Source of the DNA: Capillidium heterosporum
Taxonomy: Eukaryota > Entomophthoromycota > Entomophthoromycetes > Entomophthorales > Capillidiaceae
Assembly: GCA_016630905.1 (NCBI GenBank)
Contig: WBMQ01000011.1
Span: 248,001 to 312,000 of the forward strand
Direction of reading: 5' to 3'
DNA length: 64,000 nucleotides
The position numbers and the translations under genes were made by a program. Positions 1 through 12,810 of this stretch are shown one piece after another; position 1 is the first letter of the stretch, and every line of letters starts with the position of its first letter. The notes below the pieces were generated by a model. That model made no database searches. It saw only the letters and a program-made list of their open reading frames with translations, and was not told the origin of the DNA.

Positions 1-1808
1 ATTTAATAGAACAGAAAGGTAAACAGATTGAAAGTTAAAATCGTGTGGTATTTTCACTCATACCTATACTATCTAAACATAGTACAGCTTGTAGATTTGA
101 GCTTATTTTAAAGGATCGATTGATTTAGCTTTTTGTACAAATTGATTAGATTCTTTGAAATGACCTATACATTTGGTTGTGAAATTGAAGGCATAGATTA
201 AATGAGGATCCTAGACAATTGATATATGTAACCAGTAAGCTCATCATCACATATTCATTTACCATCATCGAAGTAACGTTGTGATTCGTTTTTATAACTG
301 GATGGTACATCAAGTTTACAAAGATATAGTTAGATGATCATCGGGATTATTAGCTTGTAGATGGTATTTTGTTGGAATCTAGTATGTATAGAGCGATAAA
401 GATGATGGATTTCATATTCAAAGTAATCATTTTAGTTTATTTAAACTGAATACATTTATTTTCGACTCCTAGCTTCAAAGTCAATCCGATATTTCTATGG
501 ATAACTTGTGCCATATTTCCAAATTGAAACTTATAAGTTAATTCTAGCTTCTCAAATATCAGCATGCCTGTAGGTGATATACATATATCTAAAGAATTCA
601 TCAACTTCTTTAAAATAGGAAATTGATGGCCAAAATCAAGTTATAGATTTTGTAAACATGAGTTTATAGTCAAAGCTCAGTTCTAAAGAGTCTGGCAGAT
701 TAGACCGATATTCTAATTTTGAAGGAAAGGATAGGACAAACTAGGTATGGATCAAAGATTTAATTAGGTGCCCCTATGTTACTGCATACTAGATTAAGGG
801 ATATTTTGATTAGCATGAAATAAAAGTATATTATACGAAGCATTCATTTATACATCTTCAACACTATATCTGTTCATAAAATTTTGAATTTCCATTTCCA
901 TTTGTCACCGTCCCCTTCTACCTAAGTTTTGAGACTGGGTTTTATAAGACCGCCAACTTGGTGTAAATAATTGTTATATCAGGAATTAAAAGGTGAGCTA
1001 TTTCTAACAGGCTAACTCTAAACATGGTAATTTCCTTTGTGTATAATTGCCAGCATTCAAGATATTCATTCTAATAGAACTTTTGATTTCTATTTCAAGT
1101 ACAATAAATATGCAATACACTATTGGTAGCATCTTTATTTTTTAGTATCGATTACTTTTCTTTCACTACGTTAGATAGCAAAGTCTAGCTAAAAAATAGT
1201 ATCCTTAGCTTTGGCCTTCCCATCTACTAGCCAATACTTTAACCACTTCGTACATTCCTTCCGTCCAAAAAAATAGTTTGTAGTACACTTCGGATATAAT
1301 TGTATCCAAATTGCCACTCAGTATCGGACTTAGGTCTATTAGAATCCCACTCAGCTTCACAGTCAAGAACAACCTCAACATTAAACAGATAATAGTTCCA
1401 AGAATTGCTAGTTTGTTCTGCTTCAAGCAATTCTAACTCCGCAATTTACTAATGAAATTCCTAGATCCAGGTTATTACCAACTTCTATTGGTGCTAAAAT
1501 TCCAAATTAACCAATTTGAGAACCGAAGGAGGTGTTAATCCTCTTTGAAATAGCGGGAAAAGGATTGGTTCAGCTGAAAACTAGTCCAGGCATTGTATCA
1601 TCCTTGCTATAAATTTCAAGGTTTGACAGGTTGAACTGAATGAATTTCATCAAAGTCAAAACCACTAAACAATACTTATTTCAAAACTACATTCTATTTC
1701 AGCTAGCTTTAGAACCAATTTACAACATATATAGTAGTCAATAAATATATCATTTCAGTGAGCTTTATAGGTTTCAGCGTAAATAGCCAAGTGCATAACT
1801 GATTTAAA
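1..1808. other. Intergenic / no confident gene
   Basis: AT-rich, stop-dense sequence with no recognisable domain in any frame. A short minus-strand open stretch (about 1239-1430) reads like protein but matches no family I know and runs into stops on both sides. The last ~150 bases before 1809 would be the lipase promoter; no clear TATA box was picked out. Confidence 0.5.
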
Positions 1809-4334
1809 ATGGATAAATCAAACCCCGACCTATACCGATTTCTAACTTCATTTATAAACTCCAACAACCATGGTATAAAAGCTTTCAAGGCGGTACAGAC
1901 TGGCAAGTATGTGGGGTTTGCACCTAATCTAAATTCACCTACCGCATCTGAACATCATATTCCTCATTACTACCCCAAAGAAAACACCTATCTACAGCAC
2001 ATCATAGAGCTTTTTAGAACCAACAAGGTGGAAGGGTTCGGTTACAACTTGTTTAGATATCCGTTCTTGGTACCTATAGTAATATTTAATTTATATATTT
2101 ATTCTATTTTTAGATAATCGTACTAGGTATAATCTTGTTCGAGTTGGTACTTTACTTTCTCATAAGACAGTTTGTAGCTATATGGGAATACCTCTATGTA
2201 TGGTAAAGTATTTTTATAAAGTAAAATGTAAAATATTCAATATTTTTATATATTAGGCGAGGAGCATTAGGTAGGTTGCGAAAAAATTTACGTTCAAGTG
2301 AAAATTACTCGCAATGGAAGAACCATGCCTTGAAGCTAGATGAGCTAATGGGCAAAGATGTGTGGAGATTCGATCCAGCTTATCCCTACTACGACTATAA
2401 GCTTATATTGAAACTCAACGAGAAGTTGAGGATCAACTTGAAGGAGCGCAACAGTGAAAAATTGAAGGATATTTTGACGCAAGGGTGCTTGAAGACAAAC
2501 GTAGGGAACATCGAGAATATCAAATTGTATTCCAACACCTATTATGGATCGAAAAAGGTAAGCGTTTCAGCCTTTCAAAAAACTCATTTTAAATTAGCTT
2601 GTTGAGGATTATTACGAAAGAGGTATATTTTTATCTGATGATCCATATCCTTAAATAGAAATAGTTGTCGAAGGCTTAGACGTCATCGGTGAGGATCCCA
2701 CCATATCCCTTACCGACAAGAAGCACTTTTTCAAGGAGGCTTTTAGATCGTATGGGCGTACCGCACTATGCCTTAGCGGCGGTGCCACTTTAGCTTACAC
2801 CCACTTTGGACTGATAAAGACTTTATTGGACAACGGTTTGTTACCCAAAGTTATTACTGGCACATCGGCTGGTGCAATGATAGGTAACTCTCCAGCTAAA
2901 TGAATTATTTGCTTATTTTTGCAGCTTCTATTGTGGCCTGCCGTACTGACGATGAGTTGAATGAAATTTTGAACCCGGATACTCACGTCCTTATCAAAGC
3001 TTGTTCAGAACCATTTTTGGTGAGTATTATTCTATCAATATTGACTAACGTTTATGGTAGACCAAGCTGTTCCGTTTCCTTAGTACTGGTGCACTGTAAA
3101 GTTTATCTTACTATAATCGTATTAATGTTAGTATAGATTTGACAGTGTAGAATTTGCTACCAACTGCCAGTGGGTTACGCTTGGCCATACCACCTTCTTG
3201 GAAGCTTACCAAAGGACTGGTAAGATCCTCAACATAACGGCTGTACCTTTCGACTCCTACTCCCCACCAAAGCTGTTCAACTACATTACAACTCCCAACC
3301 TCGTTATTTGGTCTGCTGGTAAGCTATATCTTTATATCTACATTTTTAATATTGTGATGAAGTCGTTGCAAGTTCGGCTGTCCCTGGTGTGTTAAACCCA
3401 GTGACTTTGATGACGAAACGTAAAGATGGTTCGCTGGAACCCTATTTAAGTGATGGGTTGAAGTGGAGAGATGGTTCCTTCAAGACGGTAGCTTATTTTA
3501 AAGTAAAGCTTTTACTAACGTTTCATAAAAAGGATATTCCTTTAGATGCTTTGAACTCATGTGTAAGTCTAATTTATAAAAGTAATATGAAGCTAATTCT
3601 CTTTTAGTTCAACGTCAAATATACGATCGTAAGTCAAGTCAACCCCCACGTCACCGTATTCTTTTACGAACATCGAGGTTCAGTAGGTAGACCTTCGGCA
3701 CATCGTCATGGCAAAGGCTGGTAAGTTTTTTTGAAATTACTTGATCCGTATGCTAACGACTTTTTAGGCGTGGCGGGTTCTTAGCCTCATCAGCCGAACA
3801 TTTCCTCAAGCTCGACTTGAAGAAATGGTTGCGTGTACTTCGCGACTTGGAGCTTCTACCCCACTTTGTCCAAATGGATTGGTCCTACTTATGGCTCCAG
3901 AAGTTTGATGGTTCAGTTACAATTTTGGTACATGGCATTTCACCCAACCTTACTAACATTATGTTTAGCCCAAATTCAAAGTCTACGACTACTTGAACAT
4001 AATCACCGATCCCGACTACGACCGCTTAGTCGAATGTTTCCAAAAAGGAGCGCTATCAACCTTCCCTAAGCTACATTTAATTGACAACCGCACCAAAATC
4101 GAACGCAAGATCTTCGAATGGTTAGATAAGTTGTACCATCCCAGCTCGAATGGTAAATTGGATAAACATCACGATAAGCCAGATTTACCACCAGAAGCTA
4201 AGATGTTACCTAATGGGGAACCTTCCAGCAACGGTAAGCACAAATCCAATCTAAAAACCAATGTATCGGCTCTGTCACCTTTGATCGATTCCCTTGCCGA
4301 CCCTGTGGTGGATTTGAACTACGTATCAGAGTAG
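1809..4334 (+). CDS. Patatin-like triacylglycerol lipase (Tgl3/4/5-SDP1 type)
   Basis: Likely hydrolyses triacylglycerol on lipid droplets. I resolve 13 exons: 1809-2078, 2114-2202, 2257-2557, 2598-2622, 2659-2883, 2925-3019, 3061-3095, 3137-3318, 3363-3487, 3533-3562, 3608-3720, 3768-3927, 3969-4334. They sum to 2016 nt, an intact frame of 671 aa. Features in order: a DUF3336-like N-terminal region with a hydrophobic segment (VLGIILFELVLYFLIRQF, about residues 92-110) and a SENYSQWKNHALKLDEL stretch; the patatin oxyanion motif (SGGATLAYTHFG); the nucleophile elbow GTSAGAM; and the dyad Asp in the YLSDGLKWRDGS segment. The C-terminus is polar and Ser/Lys/His-rich. The GTSAG motif is split from the following SIVAC helix by an intron at 2884-2924. 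The domain order is that of yeast Tgl3/4/5 and plant SDP1. Which paralogue it matches cannot be decided here. Confidence 0.9.
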
Positions 4335-5215
4335 TCCATATTGCTTGAGAACTCAACCCTCACTTGCAGTATCAGTAAGCCTATAAGTTCAGACTTCAAA
4401 ACGTGGAGCTACTATTTTTAGATGTACCTTTGAGATCAACTGCTTCATATAGCTTTTGGTTTTTGTTAAACGTACCTATCCTACCATAGGTAACTAGATT
4501 AAATTTATCTGTACTATTGCTATTGATTTTTCAACTACACCTTGTTAAAGTATAACTAATTGTATACTACATCTTAAAACTCCATTCTATTGTATCCTAT
4601 ATCCTAGCCAATAAGTTGGTAGAAATAAAATTGTTAAACGATATGTCCACTAAAACAACCCAAGCTTTTCTGATTTTAGTTGGCTTTATATAGATAAAGT
4701 TTCGTAAGAGACCAAGTCAAAGAGTAAGCTACAAGCTCTTCGGGTAAGTTTTAGGATATTAAGCATTCATCAAAAGCTTATAAAAGTCCGACCCATCACT
4801 ACTTTTGAAACAAAAGCATCTCAGCTATAAGCTTTCAAATCGAGCCAAAGGTTTCTCATGTGCTAAGCTAAATCTAGATAGACAAGACATCAGCCTCCTG
4901 ATGCCGTCTATTAGATTGAAGGCTATATTATTGCCTCGGAATCAAATAAAGCACACCTTTATTTTTATTGATACATTTCAAGTTTTACAAGCAGATAATT
5001 CAACTTTCTAAAACTTAGACACTTATTATAGGTAGTTGTCAAGCCAAGAAAGTTTGTTAGAATAAGTAACTACTTCGAAAAAATTGAATTTTTATATGGC
5101 TGCTATTATAAAAAGCTTCTATAGCTATTAGACACATAGATATAAATAGGCATAACATGATAAGAAATAATTGTGTTTTTATTAAAATTAAAAAATAGGA
5201 AACTTTTCAAGAAAT
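4335..5215. other. Intergenic, convergent gene ends
   Basis: Lies between the 3' ends of the lipase (+) and the ABC pump (-). AT-rich. A 68-codon open frame at 4805-5011 shows no family resemblance. It should hold both 3' UTRs and polyadenylation signals; nothing more could be supported. Confidence 0.5.
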
Positions 5216-8200
5216 TTAGCTCGACGTACCCAACTGCTGCTGGTTGACTAAAGCATAGTAGAAGCCTTTGAGGGCCAGCAGTGAGTCGTGGGTGCCAGTT
5301 TCAACAACCTTGCCCAGGCGCATAACTACAATCAAATCAGAATCCTGGACAGTAGAAAGCCTGTGAGCGATGGTTATAGTAGTACGGCCTTCAGAGGCGC
5401 GATCCAAAGCTTCCTGAACAACCTTCTCACTATCCGAATCCAAAGCTGAGGTAGCTTCGTCCAAAAGTAGCAATTTGGGGTTACGTACCAGGGCACGGGC
5501 GATAGCAACACGTTGTTTCTGACCACCAGACAGTTGACCACCACGCTCACCGACTCTCGTGTCGTAACCTTCGGGCTGATCCATGATGAAGTTGTGGGCG
5601 TTAGCCATCTTGGCGGCAGCTTCGATGTCAGCGCGGCTAGCTCCAGGTCGGCCGTAGGCAATATTTTCGGCGATTGTTAAATCAAACAAAACCGGCTCCT
5701 GACCTACCAAAGCCATTTCAGATCGTAGGTGGGGTACATTCCACTGCTTGATGGAGGTGCCTTCTACTTCCAAGTCACCACGGAGCAAATCGTAGAACCG
5801 TTGGGCCAAAGCGATGATGGTTGACTTGCCAGATCCCGATGAACCGACAAGAGCAACCTTCTTTCCAGCGATGACGCTGAGATCGAGTCCCTGTAAAATA
5901 GGGATGTCAGGGCGGGAGGGGTAGGCGAAACGGGCACCCTTGAACTCCAAATTACCGACGACGTGCTGGGTCTTATCGCCGACGTCACCGTTGTTGATTG
6001 AAGGTTGGCGGTCCAGAAGCTCGAATAAATCGATAGCAGCTACCTTGGACTTGACGTAGGTAGTTAGCTGGGCGCTGGACTGACCTAAAGCCATACCGGT
6101 GAAGAGGACGGCGGTAATGACTTGGAACATTTTCATAAAGTCGTACTCGCCAGCAATTACCAATGTGGTACCGTACCAGAAAGCCAAGGCGTTGACCAGG
6201 AATGGGGAACCCATGGACATTGAGTACCCGAAAGCAGCCTTGAGAGCACCAGTGACGGCAGATTTGTGAGCCCGATCTACCCGCTCGACATAGTCCTTAT
6301 AGAAGATTTCCTCACGGGTGAGGCCGGCTAGGGTACGCACGTTGACGATAGATTCGGAGGCGATCTGGGAGACTTGCTCGTAGGATTTCTTGGTCTGGCG
6401 GTTGACTGATGTAAGCACTTTCATCTGGGCCAAGTTGGCGAGGGCAATAACTGGGACAGTGGCCAAAACGACCAAAGTCAACTTCCAACCTCCACTGAAT
6501 GCTAGACCTAAACCTACAGCAGCGGTAGAGATAGCCATGAAGATAGGACCCAGCACCTTGGAAATTAGGCCTTGGATCTGCTCGGCTTCAGTGGATAGCT
6601 TAGCGGCCAAAATACCAACCGAGTTGATGGGGTCGTCGTAGTAAGCAATCTCTTGCTTGAGTAGGGTTTCAAAGGACTGTTTACGGATAATATAGGTCAA
6701 AGATTCACCAACGTGCTCCATGGCACCGATACGGGCGTTGATGGCGAAGAAGGATACGATCCCAAGAATGACGAACATCAAAGACCAGAAGTTTACACCG
6801 TCGACACCTTCAGCTCCTTTACCGGGGGTTCCAATGTCGATGAAGGACTGAGTCACGTTAGTCAATATTACCGAGTAGATAGGGAAGATGGCACCATCAA
6901 CCAGAGCTCCAACCAATCCCAATAGAATGAGTCCATACCAAGGACTAGCCATCTTCAAGACACGGAGCATGGGCACCGGTTCCTGTGCTAGGCGTTCTTC
7001 CTTGATCTTAGAGGCCAGCTTGATGGAATCGACCTTGGACAAAGTACGGCTCATTGTGCCGAAATCCTCTTTAGTTTCAACATCCAAGGCAATGGTATCT
7101 TTGAGGGTCGGGTTGCGTTTCAGGGGAGTGTCTTTGGTCAGAACTAAACTATCCTCACTGTCGTTTTTACCTTCGGTACGTAGGGCTTGCGATAGAACAA
7201 GACCGTTGTAGACTCCGTTCAAATTGACGAGCTCATCGTGGGTACCCTGTTCAACGATCATACCTTTATCGAAGACAACGATTTTGTTGGAGTCTTTGAT
7301 GGTCGAAAGTCGGTGGGCAATGACTATGGTGGTTCGGTTTTTGGCGGCGTTGTCTAAAGCTTGTTGGACTAATTTCTCCGACTCGGTATCGAGGGCTGAG
7401 GTGGCTTCATCGAGGAGTAGAATCTGAGGGTTCTTGATGAGGGCACGGGCGATGGCGATACGTTGCTTCTGTCCACCAGAAAGCAGGGAACCTTTCTCAC
7501 CGACCATGGTGTCGTAACGTTTAGGTAGGGTCATGATGAAGTCGTGGATGTTGGACAGCTTGCAGGCCTCTTCAACGCGCTTCTGAAGCTCGGGCGAGTC
7601 GTAGTCGATTTCATTGTCGTGGCGCAGGCCGTAGAGGATGTTGCGTTTGATGGTGGTGGCGAACAGGATAGGTTCTTGGCCTACAATACCAACATGCTCA
7701 CGGAGGAACTTGATGCTCAATTCTTTGATGTTGACACCGTCTAGCAAAACTTGGCCCTGATCGGGATCATAGAAACGCTCGATTAAACCGACTGTTGTCG
7801 ATTTACCGCTTCCAGAGGGACCAACCAAAGCAACCGTGGTACCAGGCTCGATATCTAAGCTTATGCCTTTCAATATAGGTACATCGGGTCTGGAGGGATA
7901 GTTGAACTTTATGTCACGGAACGAGATACGTCCTTTGACTTGGCCCATCTGTTCCTGACTCTGCTTCATAGAGTCGGTCACTTCGAAAGGATTAATTTTG
8001 GATTCACGGTCAATGACATCGAAGAGCTTAGCAGCTGCACCTTGAGCCGTAGCTAGAGCAGTTAAACTTGGGCTAGCCTGGCCGATGGACATGGCTCCGA
8101 TAAGGACTGAGAAGAAAACAGCAAGTACCTCGTCGGGTTTGTAGCCTTCTTCGGAGATCAGCTTCCCACCGTACCACATACCAAGACCGTAGGAGAAGAA

Positions 8201-9076
8201 GAGGACGGTGATGATAGTACCGACACCAACACCGGTGATTATCGCTTTGCGATGACCAGACTTGCGGGCAATCTCCAATTTGCTCTCGTAGCGGGCTTGT
8301 TCACGTTTCTGACCACCAAACGAGTAGACAGTTCGGATAGCAGAGAATACTTCTTCGGCGACTGAACCAGCTTGTCCGTAGGCACCTTGGCCGTCAGCTG
8401 AACCAGCTGCGATGAGTTTGGCGATGAAAGCACCACAAGCGATCAGGATAGGGACTACCGACAGCAGAACCAGGGTCAACTTCCAACCTTTGATAAAAGC
8501 TAAGATAAAACCAGCCAAGAAGGTAGAGACGTACTGAATAAACAAGCCGATTTTATCGGAGATACCTTCTTGGACCAAGTTTACATCACCGGCGATTCTA
8601 GAACTGATATCCCCCGACTGGTTGGAATCGAACCAACCCATCTCCTGGCTGAGGATGGAGCGGTAATAGCGATGTCGGATTCGGACTGCCTGGCGTTCAC
8701 CTGAAACCATCCATAAAGAAAGCTGACCGTAGGATGTCACCAAGGTGACGACACCGATGATAACAAACTGTACACACAGCCAGTTGATTTCATCTTGGAG
8801 CGTGATTTTGGCTTTTTCCAGATCTGTTGCAGCGTTTTTGGCAAAGTCACCAAACAGACCGATGACTCCTGAAAAGACTAAAGTCATAAGGGGTTGGGCG
8901 ACGCCATTAGCGATGGCGCATACTGCGGCGACAAGGGTAATAAGTAAGTCGGTTGGAGTTGAAAACGAGTAAAGCTTCCCTATCGAGACTGGTGGTAGGG
9001 TCTTTGCAGTTTCGGGATCTTCAACTTTCGCCACCGTGTCGATCTTCTCGTTCACTTTGGCTTTCTTGTTGAACAT
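5216..9076 (-). CDS. Full-length ABCB/MDR-type multidrug transporter (MDR1 of the window)
   Basis: ATP-driven exporter of the P-glycoprotein/ABCB family. It is a single intronless frame of 1286 aa arranged TMD1-NBD1-TMD2-NBD2. NBD1 has Walker A GPSGSGKST (419-427), signature LSGGQ (532-536), Walker B ILLLDE (552-557) and the switch His in AHRLS (588). NBD2 has Walker A GSSGSGKST (1078-1086), LSGGQ (1182-1186) and LLLLDEATSALD (1202 on). Both sites look catalytically complete. The length is normal for fungal MDR pumps. The charged linker (about 632-700) is of the type usually phosphorylated. It is closely related along its whole length to the gene at 17.5-21.4 kb on the same strand, so the two are duplicates now separated by a LINE, a Cys-rich gene and a PQ-loop gene. 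Lack of introns contrasts with most neighbours. Substrate unknown. The start is supported by matching N-termini (MFNKKAK / MFKKKAK) in both copies. Confidence 0.95.
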   Translation of the reverse strand: MFNKKAKVNEKIDTVAKVEDPETAKTLPPVSIGKLYSFSTPTDLLITLVAAVCAIANGVAQPLMTLVFSGVIGLFGDFAKNAATDLEKAKITLQDEINWLCVQFVIIGVVTLVTSYGQLSLWMVSGERQAVRIRHRYYRSILSQEMGWFDSNQSGDISSRIAGDVNLVQEGISDKIGLFIQYVSTFLAGFILAFIKGWKLTLVLLSVVPILIACGAFIAKLIAAGSADGQGAYGQAGSVAEEVFSAIRTVYSFGGQKREQARYESKLEIARKSGHRKAIITGVGVGTIITVLFFSYGLGMWYGGKLISEEGYKPDEVLAVFFSVLIGAMSIGQASPSLTALATAQGAAAKLFDVIDRESKINPFEVTDSMKQSQEQMGQVKGRISFRDIKFNYPSRPDVPILKGISLDIEPGTTVALVGPSGSGKSTTVGLIERFYDPDQGQVLLDGVNIKELSIKFLREHVGIVGQEPILFATTIKRNILYGLRHDNEIDYDSPELQKRVEEACKLSNIHDFIMTLPKRYDTMVGEKGSLLSGGQKQRIAIARALIKNPQILLLDEATSALDTESEKLVQQALDNAAKNRTTIVIAHRLSTIKDSNKIVVFDKGMIVEQGTHDELVNLNGVYNGLVLSQALRTEGKNDSEDSLVLTKDTPLKRNPTLKDTIALDVETKEDFGTMSRTLSKVDSIKLASKIKEERLAQEPVPMLRVLKMASPWYGLILLGLVGALVDGAIFPIYSVILTNVTQSFIDIGTPGKGAEGVDGVNFWSLMFVILGIVSFFAINARIGAMEHVGESLTYIIRKQSFETLLKQEIAYYDDPINSVGILAAKLSTEAEQIQGLISKVLGPIFMAISTAAVGLGLAFSGGWKLTLVVLATVPVIALANLAQMKVLTSVNRQTKKSYEQVSQIASESIVNVRTLAGLTREEIFYKDYVERVDRAHKSAVTGALKAAFGYSMSMGSPFLVNALAFWYGTTLVIAGEYDFMKMFQVITAVLFTGMALGQSSAQLTTYVKSKVAAIDLFELLDRQPSINNGDVGDKTQHVVGNLEFKGARFAYPSRPDIPILQGLDLSVIAGKKVALVGSSGSGKSTIIALAQRFYDLLRGDLEVEGTSIKQWNVPHLRSEMALVGQEPVLFDLTIAENIAYGRPGASRADIEAAAKMANAHNFIMDQPEGYDTRVGERGGQLSGGQKQRVAIARALVRNPKLLLLDEATSALDSDSEKVVQEALDRASEGRTTITIAHRLSTVQDSDLIVVMRLGKVVETGTHDSLLALKGFYYALVNQQQLGTSS

Positions 9077-11046
9077 ATTATAAGTTGCTACTAGGTTTTG
9101 TGTCGTTAATTAAAGTTAGTAGACTTGGTGGTACTAAGTCGAATTTAAATAATTAGATGGACTAGTGTGTTGTATATGTAACTAACAAACAAAATGCTAG
9201 GTTTAAGAGTCTTTATCGGTTTGAAAATTGTTATTGACATTGTTGGTTCTCTTCTTGTCTTTTATATCAATCGATTTCAAACCTTTCTTTAGAGTTGTCC
9301 CATAGCAAACTTATTCCGTGGATAAAAAACTAAAGTTTGTTGACCCGATTCCCAAACTGTACAGACCACTTTATTCTCGATTAGAACTTCACATTTAACT
9401 TTGATTGTGATTGGATGGAGGTTAAGGGTTAGTCTAATTAAGAATTTTGTGAGGGTAGCTTACTTTTAGGAGCAAATAGAATCTGAATGTTGGTTGCAAA
9501 ATAACTTAGGGTGAAAATGGGTTTTGCAGTTAGGGTAAACAAAGGCAGATTCAATTTAGGCCTCTATCTTTGAAACATGGTCTAGGGTGGTTAGATTACT
9601 ATAACAGCTTCTAATTATTATACCCTTTAAAGCTATTCACATATGTAATGCCGTGCCTCTCTAGATAGACCGGCTTCTGTGAGTTTTGCAATACTATTAA
9701 TAGTGGTAAATTCCTATTCTTTGTGAAGCTCTTCAAGTTACCTCCAATACCTTGTAACAAAACAAATCTAAAGATAAGATCTGAATACTTTTCTACTTTA
9801 ATTTATTTTTAGGCGAATGTTGGCAAAGGAATTTAGGGTTGTTCCAAGTCACGATTGGTTCAATTCTTGGCAAAAGATGGGTAATAGTTGCACTCGGAAC
9901 AACTAGATTTAATCTTTTATTCCGACATTGCTTCGATCGCAGCAAACTAGACTTAAGCTCCGCTAATTAACCCCTCTGTAAAGTTACCTTTATATGGTTG
10001 AGGGTTGCCTTAATATGGTTAATGCTGATCTTTTACTTTGTTCAAGAAAAGTAGGCAACTTTTTACAAGTTCAGCTGTAGGATACATTCCTATTTTCTGA
10101 ACAGAGTAGCATTCCTTATAGCGACTTTATTTGGATTTTTCTATTACAAATTTGGTTGGGTGTGAGTACATGTATTTATAATTCATAAAACAGATGGCGA
10201 ATTTTAATTACTGTTTCACTATATTTAAGCATTATATGCCACGTCATTTAAATTGTATGCTGCTTTTATTTCCTAGGCAACTATTTCATACACACATGTA
10301 TACGTTAGTTGGAAAGCTTGATCCTCCTAATGTATACATACTTACAATTTAATAAATTATAAGTATAGCCATTAATTATTGAACTTTAAAATCAATGGCT
10401 AACTAAAAATCATGTAGCTAAACATGGAAAACAGTGGTTATTCGGTAGTTGTATACTTTTGCTATGCATTTAAAATACGTATTAGCTATCTACTTGAAAC
10501 AGCTTTCACTATTATTAATTGAATGTAAATGCACATTTTCTTTGAAATGCTGACAAGGATGTATTTGTTGTACGGTTAATCTAGCACACCTTCACTTCCC
10601 TTTCAAATAGCCTTTTATTTTTCAAACAATAGCATCTATGCCAATCAGTATGCATCCGAATTCATAAAAGTTAAAGCATTTATGACAGGTTAACATTTTC
10701 ATAAGTAAATCTGTATATTTATCCCTTCAGGATCTAAGCCACGAAACATTCAAAGACTTATGAGTGAACTTGTTACCTACAGTATACATATAATTCGAAA
10801 AGCGATATATTATAATAGAACTTTGTGATATTTTGTCTATTGTGTTGCAAAGGTTGTATTGCTTCTGTACCATATTAAATAGCTTGATTAAGCATTTGAA
10901 TAATATTAAACTAGGAAAGTTATTATAAGACAAAAGTAATATTCTTTAAAATATGCATTTACTTCAAATGATAAAATGATGTATAGTGCTATTATAGCCA
11001 ATCATTTACTTATAAAATGGGCATGGGTAATCATATTACTAAAAGC
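9077..11046. other. Intergenic, upstream of MDR1
   Basis: About 2 kb without a supportable gene. The part next to 9076 is the MDR1 promoter; it has Yap-like near-matches but no perfect TTACTAA. Short open frames here are random-looking. Confidence 0.5.
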
Positions 11047-11062
11047 AAATATTGTTAAACTA
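11047..11062. repeat. Left target-site duplication of the LINE
   Basis: The 16-mer AAATATTGTTAAACTA occurs here and again, without mismatch, at 12811-12826, exactly flanking the reverse-transcriptase fragment. Confidence 0.9.
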
Positions 11063-12810
11063 AACCACAGGCACAATCAAAGTAGGACAAGGTACTGAGA
11101 CAGGGTGACCCGATGTCACCGCTCCTCTACAACATTACAATCGACCCGCTACTTCGATGTTTGAACCACCTAATGGTGGGAGTACAGCAGTCTTCTACCA
11201 CTGCTACTCAAGGCGGTAGCATTTGCAGACGACCTTGTAGTAGCTTGCGCCAACAACCAAGACGTCAACTGTATGAAATTGATCCTAGAGGCATATTCAA
11301 TAGGTTCGAATTCAAAAGTCAATCACAATAAGACAGAGTGGCTCCCGATAAAAGGTAGGGGTGCCCCAACACTCGATGTGCCATTCTGTCCACCCAACCA
11401 CCCAGTACGCCACCTAGGCGTATGGTTCAATACAAATGGCATCGATCTAGCTTATTGTAAGCAGCACCTTCCTAGATACAGTTGTAAAACGTACCCACAA
11501 CTGGAAGAACCGCATCCTCTCTTTTGCAGGGAAAGTAATTGCAATCAATGTCTTCCTCCACTCTAAACTTTACTACTTGGCGCACATAGTGCTTTTTGAT
11601 CCAGGTTGGTTAAGCAAGATCCAAACATGGATCCACAAGTGGTTATGGGGCCATCGTAAGCGTCCTCCCTCTAAGTTCCACCAAGAGGTAGGTCGTATCT
11701 CAGATGGCGGCATTGGGATCAGTGACTTTATCCCCACGTGCGATAAGGTATTATGGAAAACATGTGGTCCGCTGTTCTTTTCAAACACTGTCCCATCACA
11801 GGAAACATCTCGAAGCATATGGCTAGCTTGCTATGGTGTACATCGAATACAGACCTGTGACAAGCTCATTGGTCTTTTTTGCCAGGTTACTCCCAGCGTA
11901 AAAATACCGTTAGCTCATACTGGAGAGCTATAACTAAGAAAGTCAATGCTTGGAAAATCTACTGGCAGGTAAATCTAGTCCGACAGGGTAGATCCTCCTT
12001 GACCCAGGCCAGCATGAGATGGCCAGATACAGAAGAGCTTAGAAATGAATTTGAACCCAAGCCTTATATCCCAAGCAAGGTCAGACGCCCTAAAAGCTTC
12101 TCGATAGACATCAACCTGGCAATAACTACTAGTGTATGGAAGATGGTCGATCATAAATTGTGGTCCCCAGCCTGCAAAATCCTACTCTGGAAACTACTTC
12201 AGGGAGCCTTTTGGTCAGGAGACCGCATCACCGACCCAGAAAGCAAGTTCAAAAAGTGCATTTGGTGTTCAGCTTCAATAGACTCACTAATTCACAGATA
12301 CTTTGAATGTACAGTTCCCAACAAGTTATGGGGGCGGGCAATCCTCCTCTCGACACAGTCCCAAATCACTGGCTTTGCTAACTTTTCATGGTTCTTTAAT
12401 GAGATATCGTGGACGCCCTGGGTACTAAAATCTCTTAATGCAACCATTTTTACAGGCATACTTATGTCTATCCACAAACTGTGGATTTTGAATCTTTGTA
12501 ATAAGCTTCGGAATGCTTCTGCTGCTTCTTTCAGCTGGGACCGCTTCCAATATTCTTTGTCTCTTTCAAATCACTTGAGAGACGTTAGTACCCAATATAC
12601 GAAGGGTAGACTTGCAGAAGAAATCGCATCCTGGCCAGACCTTGATCCGTTGTTACCTGGTAGCCTTTTCTTGTTCCCTGGGAACGAAAGTATTATTTGG
12701 GAAGATCTGTCCCCCACCTTCTCATTTCAACCTCTAGGCGCTTTAAGCATCTAGAACATATTTATTCCTCACCTTATGATTTATTCTAAATAAACATCTT
12801 GGCTTTAAAA
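11063..12810 (+). mobile_element. 5'-truncated non-LTR (LINE) retrotransposon
   Basis: The 3' part of a LINE ORF2-like reading frame. It starts inside the reverse-transcriptase domain with LRQGDPMSPLLYN (around 11097), has the catalytic FADD box (11222-11233), and continues with a VNHNKTEWLP segment, an RHLGVWF segment and a C-terminal region resembling L1/Tad-type elements (LYYLAHIVLFDPGWL). A zinc-binding knuckle C-x2-C-x8-H-x4-C follows near 12260-12311, and the frame ends at a stop at about 12752. The 3' end lies in a short A-rich stretch next to the duplicated target. The frame changes at least three times (around 11100, 11200, 11500-11600 and 11880), so it is non-functional as written, but few in-frame stops have accumulated. 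No endonuclease domain is present; the 5' truncation removed it, as is usual for target-primed insertion. Confidence 0.9.

Noticed and set aside
8620-8640. tRNA-like B-box (GGTTGGAATCGAACC)
   Set aside because: Lies inside the MDR1 coding sequence (WFDSNQSG region) and has no A-box or cloverleaf around it.
5374-8972. Multiple open frames inside the MDR1 gene on both strands
   Set aside because: Shadows of the conserved 1286-codon frame; they lack motifs of their own.
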